A stretch of 64,000 nt of DNA from JAPUME01 sp027294185 (lineage in GTDB: Bacteria; Acidobacteriota; Terriglobia; UBA7540; JAPUME01), in contig CAUVWZ020000002.1 of NCBI GenBank assembly GCA_963555835.3, positions 682,001-746,000 on the forward strand, read 5' to 3'. Both the position numbers and the translations under genes were made by a program. Numbering within the stretch: position 1 is the first letter of the stretch; each line of letters starts with the position of its first letter. The notes under the pieces are model-generated. The model worked only from the letters and a program-made list of their open reading frames with translations. It ran no database searches and was not told the origin of the DNA. This document shows, piece after piece, positions 34,598-44,334 of this stretch.

Positions 34598-34683
34598 TCC
34601 AAAGATCCTTCACTTCTCCTTGAAACCCAATTTTGAAATCAAAACACTCTTGAATCCGATAACGAAAGAGTGCGCGGCTCCTC

Positions 34684-35987
34684 TCAGGTCTTTTCCCAGT
34701 ACCCTTCCGAGCGGGAGATGAAGGCGGCACAGGTGACGTCGCCCGAGACATTCATGATGGTGCGGGTCATGTCGAGCAGGCGGTCCACACCCAGCACGAT
34801 GGCCACGCCCTCGCCGGGCACGCCCGCCGTCTCCAGCACCAGGATCAGCAACGGAATGACTCCACTCGGCACTCCGGCGGCGCCCACGGCGCTCACGACG
34901 GCCATCACGATTACTATCATCTGGCTCGCCAGGCTCAACTCCACACCCAAGACCTGGGCGATGAACAGCACCGTCATGGCCACGAAGACCGCCGTGCCGT
35001 TCATGTTCATCGTGGCGCCCAGGGGCAGTACGAAACGGGAAACTTCCCGGGGAACGCCCAACCGCCGCTCTGACTCCCGCATCGTAGTGGGGAGCGTGGC
35101 ACTCGAAGAGCTGGTGGTGAAAGCCGTCAGCATCACCGTCTTAATGGCGCGGAGGAAAACCAGCGGGCTCAATCGAGCAAGAATCCGGACCAGGATCGGA
35201 AAAACTACCACCTGCTGGAACGCCAATCCCGCCATGACCACCATCACATACCAGCCAAGCTTCGCCAGCAGGTCGATGCCGAAGCGCGCCGTGATGGTGA
35301 AAATCAGGCAGAATACGCCGTAGGGAGCGAGTTTCATGACCATGCCGATGATCATCGTTACCGTATCTTCCAGACCACGCAGGATACCGAACATCGTCGC
35401 CGACTTCTCCTTCGGCAGCAGCCCCAGTCCCATTCCAAAGATCAGAGAGAAAAAGATCACCCCCAGCATGTCGCCCTGGGCCATGGCGCCAATGGGATTG
35501 CGCGGAACGATGTTAACCAGCATCTCGGTTCCGAACCCGGTGCCTCCGGCAAGCTCCATACTGCGCGTGGCTTCGCTCTGATAGGTACCCACCAGGCGGT
35601 CTCGAACACCGGGCGGTACCCCCGCACCGGGCCGAAGCCAGTTCACCAACACCAGCCCGATGGCCGCCGCCAGTGCGCTGCTCATCAGGAAAAAGGCGAC
35701 GGTCTTGATCCCCATGCGACCCAGTTTCTTCAAGTTCCCCAGCCCTGCCACCCCCAGCGTAACTGAGGCAAAAACCAGCGGGACGACCACCATGATCAGC
35801 ATCCGCAGCCACATTCGTCCGACCGGATCGGTCAGCTTGTCGACCACGAATTCCAGAACGCCGTTCCCGCTCCAGAGAAGGTTGCAAGCCACGCCCGCCG
35901 CTGCGCCCGCAAGGAGACCGAAAAAATCCTGGTTGTCAGAGAAATCCGAGGGCCGGATGGGGAAGAATTATCGGCTGGTTGATTCAC
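34684..35987 (-). CDS. Dicarboxylate/amino acid:cation symporter with an N-terminal frameshift
   Basis: DAACS-family transporter (GltP/DctA fold). The main frame carries LTAFTTSSSSATLPTT with the serine-rich hairpin, LPLGATMNMNGTA and GVDRLLDMTRT, all hallmarks of this sodium/proton-coupled carrier. The main frame has no good start before 35892, yet family similarity continues upstream as FFGLLAGAAAG. The missing start lies in the next frame: GTG at 35987 gives MNQPADNSSPSG then ISLTTRIF, and the two parts join at a run of six A on the plus strand (35921-35926). One extra base would restore a complete protein. It is either a sequencing or assembly indel or a real frameshift. Confidence 0.85.
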
Positions 35988-36223
35988 GCAGTCGCCAGGT
36001 TCTAAGGGATTCCCCTTGAGAGGGGACGGGCATCATAGCCTTCGCATACGCTGAAGGTCAATCGACAATTAATCACTAATGAGCCGGCATTTCTCTTTTT
36101 CAAATACTATCGCTGAACGTATACTGGACTCCGACGCCGGACGTCATAACGGTTCCAGCGTCAATACAACAGACTCACCCCCGGGCGATTGAGGCAGAGG
36201 GGTGACAGAGCGAGAGAGGCCCC

Positions 36224-37516
36224 GTGCGCAAACTGAAACTCCATTGGCAGATCCTGATCGGAATGGTGCTTGCGTGTATTGCCGGAACGCTTTCGGGAAC
36301 GGAAACAGGTATTTTCGGTGTCACTTTCTACCAGGCTTACGATTTCATCGGCACCCTGTTTCTCAATGCCCTGAGGATGATCATTGTGCCGCTGATCATG
36401 TCCTCGATCATCACCAGTATATCGGGGGTCGGCGGCGAGGGCGTCCTGGGCCGTCTCGGCATGAAGACGATGCTCTATTATGCGTTGACCAGCCTGGTGG
36501 CGATCCTGGTGGGTCTGGCGCTCGTGAACGCCATCACGCCGGGAATCATCGATGGGGAGCCGGCGGGCCCACGCCTGAATCTTGCTGACGATACACAGGC
36601 GCGGTTGGAGGAGATCAAAAGCAGGGGAGCCGGCGATCTGGCGGGGATCTTTCTGCGCATGGTGCCGGTCAATATTGTCGCAGCGGCGGCGGAGAACGGC
36701 CAGATGCTGGGACTGATCTTTTTCAGCTTGCTGTTCGGCTTCTTTATGACCCGCATTCCACCGAACCGTTCGGAATCACTGAAGCGTGTATGGCAAGGCA
36801 TCTTTGAGACGATGATGCAGATTACTCTGTGGGTGTTGCGCTTTGCGCCTTTCGGCGTATTCGGGTTGGTAGCCAAGACCGTTTCGGCAACGGGGTTTGG
36901 CGCGTTCAAGCCGCTGCTATCCTTCTTCCTGACCGTAGCGTTGGGACTGGCAATCCACGCCTTCGTGACTCTCCCCCTGTTGTTGCGTTTTGTGGGTCGA
37001 GTCAGTCCCTGGCGGCATTTTCGGGCCACCTCCCCGGCGCTGCTGATGGCATTCTCCACGGCCTCTTCTTCCGCCACACTGCCGCTGACCCTGAAGTGCG
37101 TACAGGAAAAGACCGGTGTTTCCAACCGCACCAGCAGTTTTGTGCTGCCGCTTGGGGCGACCGTCAATATGGATGGCACAGCGCTATACGAGTGCGTGGC
37201 GGCGATTTTTCTGGCGCAGGCTTACGGGTTGGAGATGAGTTTTGGACTGCAATTCACCGTTGTGTTGATCGCCTTGCTCTCCTCGATCGGGGTGGCGGGC
37301 ATTCCGGCGGCCAGTCTCGTGGCGATCGCCATTATTCTGAGCGCGATCGGCCTGCCGATTGAGGGCATCGGGCTGATCCTGGCCACGGATCGCATCCTGG
37401 ATATGTTCCGCACCGCAGTGAATGTGTTCAGCGATTCCTGCGGCGCGGTGATTATCGCAAAGACCGAAGGTGAGACGGAGGTGTTAAGCGGAGAGCTTGC
37501 GGAATCCCAGAACTAA
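36224..37516 (+). CDS. Dicarboxylate/amino acid:cation symporter (DAACS)
   Basis: 430 residues from GTG 36224, preceded by GAGAGG. The N-terminus KLHWQILIGMVLACIAG, the RMIIVPLIMSSIITSI block, MAFSTASSSATLPLTL with the Ser-rich tip, LPLGATVNMDGTALYE and ATDRILDMFRT are intact and place it with glutamate/dicarboxylate carriers. It is divergent from the other DAACS gene across a 236-base spacer that holds a possible -10 TATACT at 36120. The two are distinct subfamilies, not a recent duplication. Confidence 0.93.
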   Translation: MRKLKLHWQILIGMVLACIAGTLSGTETGIFGVTFYQAYDFIGTLFLNALRMIIVPLIMSSIITSISGVGGEGVLGRLGMKTMLYYALTSLVAILVGLALVNAITPGIIDGEPAGPRLNLADDTQARLEEIKSRGAGDLAGIFLRMVPVNIVAAAAENGQMLGLIFFSLLFGFFMTRIPPNRSESLKRVWQGIFETMMQITLWVLRFAPFGVFGLVAKTVSATGFGAFKPLLSFFLTVALGLAIHAFVTLPLLLRFVGRVSPWRHFRATSPALLMAFSTASSSATLPLTLKCVQEKTGVSNRTSSFVLPLGATVNMDGTALYECVAAIFLAQAYGLEMSFGLQFTVVLIALLSSIGVAGIPAASLVAIAIILSAIGLPIEGIGLILATDRILDMFRTAVNVFSDSCGAVIIAKTEGETEVLSGELAESQN

Positions 37517-37615
37517 TCACTGCGGCATAAGATGAATTGATGACGTTCCAAGGAAGGCAGGGTCGAGCTTGCCCGTCGATTGATGTATTGATTTATTGAT
37601 TTATTGTTAAATGGC

Positions 37616-38323
37616 TCAATTCTTGTCCGGTTTCCGCACCGGTTTGTACCAGCCCGCAAGGCGGTCTGCCGAGACGCCCACAAGGTACAGGCCCTGGATG
37701 ACAACCCAGCTCCATAGCGTCCGCCCGACGCCCTGCACCTGCCAGCGGCGGGAGGAGACCGCAAGCGGAGGGCGCAGCAACGCCGTCCGGCCACTGGCTT
37801 CGAGTCTCCGCGCAAACTCGTAGTCTTCGAGAATCGGCATAGGGCGGTAGCCGCCCAGCCGGTCAAAGACGCGACGCCGCACAAAGATTCCCGAATCGCC
37901 GTAGTAGATTCCCAAACGCCGCCGCCAGCGATTGATTCGCGAGAAGGCTTGATCCCAGAAACCTTGCCCGTCGAATTCGATGTCGAAGTTTCCTCCCACG
38001 ATGCCGTCTCGGGAGAGTTCTCCCTCCAGATTCAGGAGGCTCTGTTCCGGCAGGCGGGCGTCGGCGTGTAAGAAAAGCAGAGTGTCGCCGCGCGCCTTCT
38101 CAGCTCCCCGGTTAAGCTGGATGGCACGATAGCGCTCGGTTTCTATCAGGCGCAGACGGTTCGGCCACTGCCCCCTCATGGCATCTACAATCCGCGAAGT
38201 CCCGTCCCGGCTTTCGCCGTCGACGACGATCACCTCGAAATCTCCCGGGAGCGCGAAAAGATTCCGCAAGAGTTCTCCAATCTGCGCCTCTTCGTTATGC
38301 GTGGGAATAATAATGGAGATCAC
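37616..38323 (-). CDS. Family 2 glycosyltransferase, resembles rSAM/selenodomain-associated transferase 2
   Basis: A 235-residue GT-A fold enzyme without membrane segments. The N-terminus MISIIIPTHNEEAQIGELL, then VIVVDGESRDGT, LLFLHADARLP and the later PILEDYEFARRLE give the nucleotide-sugar and metal-binding residues. Its compact size and motif wording match the TIGR04283 group, named for genomic association with a radical SAM protein that often contains selenocysteine. It is 37 bases downstream of accA, probably in the same transcript. The acceptor is unknown. The family assignment is from memory of motifs. Confidence 0.78.
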   Translation of the reverse strand: MISIIIPTHNEEAQIGELLRNLFALPGDFEVIVVDGESRDGTSRIVDAMRGQWPNRLRLIETERYRAIQLNRGAEKARGDTLLFLHADARLPEQSLLNLEGELSRDGIVGGNFDIEFDGQGFWDQAFSRINRWRRRLGIYYGDSGIFVRRRVFDRLGGYRPMPILEDYEFARRLEASGRTALLRPPLAVSSRRWQVQGVGRTLWSWVVIQGLYLVGVSADRLAGWYKPVRKPDKN

Positions 38324-38360
38324 AGGCGTGCGCCTCTACCGGCACCGTGACGAATTCAGG

Positions 38361-39317
38361 CTAACCGGATTCCTGGACAAACCGGCCGGGGGCGCGAAGA
38401 GTTTTGAAACGCTCCCTGAGCAGTTGTTCTTCACTTAAGGCGGAGAGTTCCTTGAGCGCCGAGGACAATCGCGGTCGAATCAGCTCGGCGGTTTTCCGGT
38501 AATCCGTGTGCGCTCCGCCGGGAGGCTCGGGGATGAGACCATGAATCAGACCGAGCGCCATCAGCTCCTGCGCCGTCAGTTTCAAGATCTGCGCCGCCTC
38601 GCGCTTGTGCTCCCAATCGTGCCAGAGGATGGAAGAGCAGCTCTCGGGAGAGATGACAGAATAGATGGCGTTTTCCAGCATGAACACCCGGTCACCGACG
38701 GCGATGGCCAGCGCGCCGCCGCTGCCGCCTTCGGCATGAATCAGGACGACCATCGGAACCGGGAGCTTCGAGATTTCCTTCAGGTTGTGGGCGATGGCCT
38801 CCGCCTGCCCGCGCTCCTCTGCGCCGATTCCCGGATAAGCTCCGGGTGTATCCACCAACGTGATAATGGGGCGGCGAAACTTGGCGGCCAGTTGCATCAG
38901 CCGCAGCGCCTTGCGGTAGCCTTCGGGTCGGCTCATGCCGAAGTTGCGATAAACCTTCTGCTTGGTATCCCGGCCTTTCTGGATGCCGATAACCATGACC
39001 GGCTGTTTTTCAAAATGAGCCATGCCGCCGATCAGCGCATGGTCGTCGGCGAAGGTACGGTCTCCGTGCAATTCCTGAAAGTCATCAAAAAGCAGGTCGA
39101 TGTAGTCGAGCGTAAAGGGCCGCTGGGGATGGCGAGCCAGCAACACGCGCGCCCAGGCGTCCTGGCCTCGGGAAAATTCCTCACGCAGGGCTTCGATCTG
39201 CTGGCGGAGGCGCTGGATCTCTTCCAGGCACGCCGTCGATGGCGCCGACTTCTCAAGCTCCGCGATCTGCTTTTCCAGCAGCGCGACCGCTTCCTGTTTT
39301 TGAACCTTTGCGGCCAT
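38361..39317 (-). CDS. accA: Acetyl-CoA carboxylase carboxyltransferase subunit alpha
   Basis: A 318-residue subunit that, with AccD, transfers the carboxyl group from biotin to acetyl-CoA in fatty acid synthesis. It has the family's N-terminal coiled coil (EKQIAELEKSA to QQIEALREE), the RHPQRPFTLDYID and FQELHGDRTFADD blocks, and the crotonase-fold core GRDTKQKVYRNFGM, TPGAYPGIGAEERGQ and GEGGSGG-like AEGGSGGALAI. Length equals the E. coli protein. It lies between dnaE and the glycosyltransferase, echoing the classic dnaE-accA neighbourhood. Confidence 0.97.
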   Translation of the reverse strand: MAAKVQKQEAVALLEKQIAELEKSAPSTACLEEIQRLRQQIEALREEFSRGQDAWARVLLARHPQRPFTLDYIDLLFDDFQELHGDRTFADDHALIGGMAHFEKQPVMVIGIQKGRDTKQKVYRNFGMSRPEGYRKALRLMQLAAKFRRPIITLVDTPGAYPGIGAEERGQAEAIAHNLKEISKLPVPMVVLIHAEGGSGGALAIAVGDRVFMLENAIYSVISPESCSSILWHDWEHKREAAQILKLTAQELMALGLIHGLIPEPPGGAHTDYRKTAELIRPRLSSALKELSALSEEQLLRERFKTLRAPGRFVQESG

Positions 39318-39357
39318 TCAACTTCCCTGCCCTCGGATTCTGCTCCGCTCGACTCCA

Positions 39358-42300
39358 CTAGCGACCTGTTTTTGCCGACTTTTCCAGACGCACCGACGCG
39401 GCCCCGCAAAGCTCTCCCAGGCGGTCCAAAAGCTCCGGGTCGGGGCGAACCCCGGAGGGCTTGCGCGCCTTCAGAGAAGCCTGAAAATCGCCGCGCCGTT
39501 CCAGCTCGAATTCCAGCGGTACGTCGCCCGGATACTTCAAAAGCACCTGCTCGACTTTCTCGAAAAGCGAATCTTCCGCCTGTCCCAGGTCCAGATGAAT
39601 GACCAGACGCTCGCCTCCCCCGTTCTCCACATTCTCAAGCGCCTTTTCGAGGTTCTTTACCGCCGAGGCGATGAGCCGGGGCCGCGAGTTCTCTTCCTGC
39701 CGCACTCGTCCGCGGATGAGCAGCTTTGCGTCCGAGTGTACCAAGCTCTGAACCTGCTGCCAAGTTTTCGGGAAAAACAGAACCTCGATCGTGCCGCGCT
39801 GGTCCTCGAGCATGCCGGTGGCATACATCTCGCCTCTCCTGCTCCGCCGGACCCGCAGATGGGTCACAATCCCGCCCAGAGAAATCTCGCTGTCATGGGG
39901 AAGCTCCTCGAGAGAACCGGTGTTGTGCCGGGTAAGCTTTTGCAGGCGCTCGGCGAATTTCTCAAGCGGGTGACCGGTCACATAGAACCCCAGGACCTCC
40001 TTTTCGCCCGTGAGCCGCTCCGACTCACTCCATTCCTCGGCATCGGGAAGCGGAGGAAAGACCTCCGGCGCATCCGCCGAACCCGCGGCGAACAATCCGT
40101 GCTGCCCGCTCTCCCGGATTCGGTGGCGGCGTTGGCCGTATTCCAGGGCCTCATCAACTCCCGCGGCAAGCCGCGCCCGGCCGGCACCGAGCGAATCAAA
40201 CGCCCCCGCCTTATTCAGACTCTCAAGCACTCTCTTGTTGAGCAGACGCAAATCGACATGCGCACAAAATTGAAACAGCGAGTCGAAACGGCCCAACTCG
40301 CCCCGGGCGGATACGACCGACTGGATGGCGGCATCTCCCACGTTCTTGATCGCCGTCAGGCCGAAACGGATATTGTCGCCGTCGGGCGTGAAAGAGCTCT
40401 CGCTCGTGTTTACGTCGGGCGGCAGAATGCCGATGCCCATGTCGCGGCACTCGTTCAGGTATTTCACCAGGCCGTCCATGTCGCCGATCTCGGCGTTGAG
40501 CAGAGCGGCCATAAACGGCACGGGATAGTGGGTCTTCAGGTATGCCGTGCGGTAGGCAATCAGGGCGTAGGCTGCCGAATGGGCTTTATTGAAACCGTAT
40601 CCCGCAAACTGCGCCATTAAATCGAAAAGCTTTTCGGCCTTCTTCGCGGAAACCTTTCGCTCTCGGGCTCCGGCAAGAAACTTCTCGCGCATGGCGACCA
40701 TCTCTACGTGATTCTTTTTGCCCATCGCGCGGCGCAGCACATCGGCCTCGCCGAGCGAGAACCCGGCCACGCGATTTGCAATCTGCATGACCTGCTCTTG
40801 ATAAACGATCACGCCGTAGGTCTCTTCCAAAACTTCCTTTAACACCGGCAGGTCGTATGGGACCTTCTTGCGCCCGCTTTTCCGCCGCAAAAACTCGTCG
40901 ATCATTCCGCCCTGAATCGGGCCAGGCCGGTAAAGAGCATTCAACGCAATCAGGTCGGCGAGACGGGTGGGTTTCGACCGGCGCAAAATGTCGGTCATGC
41001 CTCGGCTCTCAAACTGGAAGATACCCGCCGTCAATCCCCTGGCCATGAGCTCAAAGGTTTTCTTGTCATCCAGCGGCAGGCTGTCGAGATCGACTTTTCC
41101 CTTGCCACCTGACTCAATGAGCCGGCAAGCCTCGTCCAAAACCGTGAGTGTCGTCAGCCCCAGGAAGTCCATCTTCAGCAGCCCCAGCTTCTCCAGATCT
41201 TCCATGGGATACTGCGTGGTGATTTCATCCTTGGAGGTTTTGTAGAGCGGCACCACCTCATGCAAGGGTTGGGCGGAGATCACGACTCCGGCGGCATGGG
41301 TGGAAGCGTGGCGCACGAAACCTTCCAGCCGCTCGGCAACCTCGAACAATTCCTTCACACGCGCTTCCTTGTCACGCGCCTCGCGAAGAGGCGGGGCCTG
41401 GGCAATCGCCTCCTTCAAAGTGATATTCAGAGTGGTGGGGACGAGTTTGGCGATGCGGTCGACTTCGAGAAATGACATATCCATCACCCGGCCTGCATCC
41501 CGAAGCACGGCACGAGCGCCCATCGTGCCGAAGGTAATAATCTGGCTGACGTTGTCGCGCCCGTACTTATCCGCCACGTAGTTGATGACTTCGCTGCGTC
41601 GGCGCATGCAGAAATCGATGTCGATGTCGGGAAACGAAACTCGCTCCGGGTTGAGGAAGCGCTCGAAGAACAGCCCGTACTGCAGCGGGTCGATATCGGT
41701 GATGTGCAGAGCGTAGGAAACCAGACTCCCGGCCGCTGAGCCTCGTCCGGGTCCTACCGGAATCGAGCGGTCGCGGGCGAACCGCACGAAGTCCGAGACG
41801 ATCAGGAAGTAATCCACATACTTCATCTTTTTGATCATCTCAATTTCATGATTCAGGCGGTCTTCGTAGGCTTCCACAGGGTGGGCAAGAAGCCCCGCGG
41901 CGCGCCGCCGCTCGAAGGCCGGCTTTCGCAATTCGAATCCCTCCCGGGTCACCTTTTCAAAATACGTCTCCGGCGTGAACTCGGGGGGGATCTCAAAATG
42001 AGGAAATACGTGCGAGGCCTTGTCCATATGAACATTGCAGCGGGCGGCAATGTCGAGCGTGCGCTCCAGCGCCTCGGGAACTTCATGGAAAACCGCCTGC
42101 ATCTCGTCGTAAGAACGGAAGAAGAACTGGTTGGTCGGAAACTTCATGCGATTCGGATCGCTCAAAGTCTTGCCCGTCTGAATGCAGAGCAGGACATCGT
42201 GCGCGTGGGCGTCTTCGGGTCGAAGGTAATGGCAATCGTTGGTCGCCACCAGGGGGATGCCCGTTTTGCGAGAAAGCTCGACGAGGTGAGGATTGATTTT

Positions 42301-42855
42301 CTTTTCCGGCTCCAGCCCCTGATCCTGCATCTCGAGAAAGAAATTCCCTTTGCCGAAAATCTCCTGATGGTCATAGGCCGCCTGCTGCGCCTGTTCGTAC
42401 CGCTCCTCGAGCAGGGCCGAGGCAACCTCGCCGCGAAGGCAGGAAGAAAGCGCAATCAGCCCCCGAGAGTTCTCGGCCAGAAGGTCCTTATCAATCCTGG
42501 GTTTGTAGTAGAAGCCTTCCTGGTAGGCAAGCGAGACCAGCTTCATCAGATTTCGGTAGCCCGTTTCGTCTTCGGCCAGGAGCACGAGATGGTTGGGCCG
42601 GTCGGAGTTCGGGGAGCGGTCGAAGCGGCTGGTGCGCGTCACGTAAACCTCACAGCCGATGATGGGCTTGACGCCGCGATTCACCGCCGCGCGGTAAAAC
42701 TGAAATGCGCCGAATAGATTCCCGTGATCGGTGATCGCTACGGCGGGCATCTCGTAGCGGGCCGCTAAGTCAACCAGCCCTGAGATGCGGCAGGCTCCGT
42801 CAAGCAGACTGTAGTCCGTATGGAGGTGGAGATGGACAAAATTCTGGCGTGGCAT
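39358..42855 (-). CDS. dnaE: DNA polymerase III subunit alpha (DnaE)
   Basis: The 1165-residue replicative polymerase opens with a PHP domain (FVHLHLHTDYSLLDGA). The Pol3 palm has VGPGRGSAAGSLVSYAL and PDIDIDFCMRRR with the catalytic aspartates, then the fingers and helix-hairpin-helix region and an OB domain (ISLGGIVTHLRVRR) near the C-terminus. ATG 42855 gives the normal start MPRQNF; a TTG three codons earlier is possible. It is downstream of cca with a 132-base spacer and upstream of accA by 40 bases. Two residues in the PHP site (HLHLHTD) suggest it may retain metal binding. Confidence 0.97.
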   Translation of the reverse strand: MPRQNFVHLHLHTDYSLLDGACRISGLVDLAARYEMPAVAITDHGNLFGAFQFYRAAVNRGVKPIIGCEVYVTRTSRFDRSPNSDRPNHLVLLAEDETGYRNLMKLVSLAYQEGFYYKPRIDKDLLAENSRGLIALSSCLRGEVASALLEERYEQAQQAAYDHQEIFGKGNFFLEMQDQGLEPEKKINPHLVELSRKTGIPLVATNDCHYLRPEDAHAHDVLLCIQTGKTLSDPNRMKFPTNQFFFRSYDEMQAVFHEVPEALERTLDIAARCNVHMDKASHVFPHFEIPPEFTPETYFEKVTREGFELRKPAFERRRAAGLLAHPVEAYEDRLNHEIEMIKKMKYVDYFLIVSDFVRFARDRSIPVGPGRGSAAGSLVSYALHITDIDPLQYGLFFERFLNPERVSFPDIDIDFCMRRRSEVINYVADKYGRDNVSQIITFGTMGARAVLRDAGRVMDMSFLEVDRIAKLVPTTLNITLKEAIAQAPPLREARDKEARVKELFEVAERLEGFVRHASTHAAGVVISAQPLHEVVPLYKTSKDEITTQYPMEDLEKLGLLKMDFLGLTTLTVLDEACRLIESGGKGKVDLDSLPLDDKKTFELMARGLTAGIFQFESRGMTDILRRSKPTRLADLIALNALYRPGPIQGGMIDEFLRRKSGRKKVPYDLPVLKEVLEETYGVIVYQEQVMQIANRVAGFSLGEADVLRRAMGKKNHVEMVAMREKFLAGARERKVSAKKAEKLFDLMAQFAGYGFNKAHSAAYALIAYRTAYLKTHYPVPFMAALLNAEIGDMDGLVKYLNECRDMGIGILPPDVNTSESSFTPDGDNIRFGLTAIKNVGDAAIQSVVSARGELGRFDSLFQFCAHVDLRLLNKRVLESLNKAGAFDSLGAGRARLAAGVDEALEYGQRRHRIRESGQHGLFAAGSADAPEVFPPLPDAEEWSESERLTGEKEVLGFYVTGHPLEKFAERLQKLTRHNTGSLEELPHDSEISLGGIVTHLRVRRSRRGEMYATGMLEDQRGTIEVLFFPKTWQQVQSLVHSDAKLLIRGRVRQEENSRPRLIASAVKNLEKALENVENGGGERLVIHLDLGQAEDSLFEKVEQVLLKYPGDVPLEFELERRGDFQASLKARKPSGVRPDPELLDRLGELCGAASVRLEKSAKTGR

Positions 42856-42987
42856 CAACTTCAATTCTATCAGAAGATTTTGGATTTATCAGAACTTGGG
42901 GCGACCGACACACCCGTTGCAACGGAAAGAGATCCGCCCCGATGCAGGACCCCGAACCTGCCCGGTGCAAACCGCCGAATTGAGACT

Positions 42988-44295
42988 CTAAGCCTTCTTC
43001 TTTTTTCTTTTCCTGCTTTTTGACCTGCGGGCCTTCTCCACCAGTTCCTGAACCAGACGGGAAATTTGAGGTTGAGTTCGTACCTTCGCGTCGATGATTT
43101 GCCGGAAAATTTGTTCAAGTATTTTTTCGTATGCGGGCCCCTCGGTCAGTCCCAGAGCATGGATTTCAGCTCGAGGCAGCCGGGCGCGAATGGTCGGGTA
43201 CTTGTGGAGGAAATGCTTGATCTGCGTTCGCAAGGCGGCCTTTCCGGAAAAAAGCAGGATGAAATACAACAAAACTCGCGGCTTCGACCTGAGCAGATCA
43301 TAAGCCCGGCTCGGCAACCGGTAGGGTCGCGACACCAAAGTTTTGGCGAGCTTCTTCGCCTCCCCCTCCAGGCGGAACCCCAACCTGCGCTCCCGGGGCC
43401 CTTTCAGGATTTTCTGCGCCAGGCGGCGGCGCCCCTCGCCGCTCAGCCGGTGCGTCAGGCAATAAAAATTCAACAAAACCTTTTCATCGTCATGAATGTC
43501 ACCCGCCAGCGTCCGGACCTTCTTGAACTCATCGCGGGAAATGCTCGCCCGTGCAAAGGTTTTGTCAAGGAGACTCCAAAAGCCTTTGTCGGCCAAAACT
43601 CCAATCACACGGGCAGGGTTATCTTCCCGAAGGATTTCGCGCAATTCTTTGCCCTGCTGCGCCTTATTCAGGAAGGTTTGGCACCGATCCTCCAGCGCTC
43701 TCTCCAGCCACGTCACGGTCCGCGGCCCAGGCAAAAACTGCAGCCGCGACCCCAGCCGGTAAAGCCGGAAGATGCGCGCCGGGTCATCCCAGAAACTTCG
43801 ATTGTAAAGCGCGCGAAGCTCCCGGCGTTCGAGGTCCGCAACCCCGTTATTCGGATCGAGGAATAGACCGCGCGAATTCGGATTCAAAGAAACAGCCATG
43901 GCATTCACGGAAAAATCCCGGCGGCGCAAATCGTCCGAGATTACCGCAGGACGAACCGTGGGCCGGCCTCCGAGGCGCGAGTAGTGTTCCGTTCGGCACA
44001 TGCCGATCTCCACACTTACGCCGTTCGAAAAAACGACCTCGGCACATTGCCGAAGGTTGTCATAATCCACGCCCGCCAATTCCGCCTTCTTGACATAGCG
44101 CAGGATTTCCCGGGGTTTACCCTCCACGGCGAAATCGAGATCACGGATCGGATGCCCGGAAGTAAGGTCCCGAACCGCGCCCCCCGCCAGATACAGATTG
44201 ACACCCGAGCGCACCGAGGCCCGAATCAGATGATTCAATACTTCAAGCTGCACGGGAGAGAATCGGCTTTCAATCAGAAACCAGCAATCGCTCAT
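42988..44295 (-). CDS. cca: CCA tRNA nucleotidyltransferase / poly(A) polymerase family protein
   Basis: This 435-residue class II nucleotidyltransferase has the head motif LYLAGGAVRDL and the catalytic RDLDFAVEG carrying the two aspartates. DDLRRRDFSVNAMAV and the FWDDPARIFRLYRLGSRL block follow. The C-terminal helical region ends in a Lys/Arg-rich tail that could bind RNA. CCA-adding enzyme or PcnB cannot be separated from sequence alone; no HD domain is visible. It lies between xerD and dnaE on the same strand. Confidence 0.88.
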   Translation of the reverse strand: MSDCWFLIESRFSPVQLEVLNHLIRASVRSGVNLYLAGGAVRDLTSGHPIRDLDFAVEGKPREILRYVKKAELAGVDYDNLRQCAEVVFSNGVSVEIGMCRTEHYSRLGGRPTVRPAVISDDLRRRDFSVNAMAVSLNPNSRGLFLDPNNGVADLERRELRALYNRSFWDDPARIFRLYRLGSRLQFLPGPRTVTWLERALEDRCQTFLNKAQQGKELREILREDNPARVIGVLADKGFWSLLDKTFARASISRDEFKKVRTLAGDIHDDEKVLLNFYCLTHRLSGEGRRRLAQKILKGPRERRLGFRLEGEAKKLAKTLVSRPYRLPSRAYDLLRSKPRVLLYFILLFSGKAALRTQIKHFLHKYPTIRARLPRAEIHALGLTEGPAYEKILEQIFRQIIDAKVRTQPQISRLVQELVEKARRSKSRKRKKKKA

Positions 44296-44334
44296 TCGTG
44301 AGGGTCCTCATATCCAAACCGAGCGCTCGCACGG

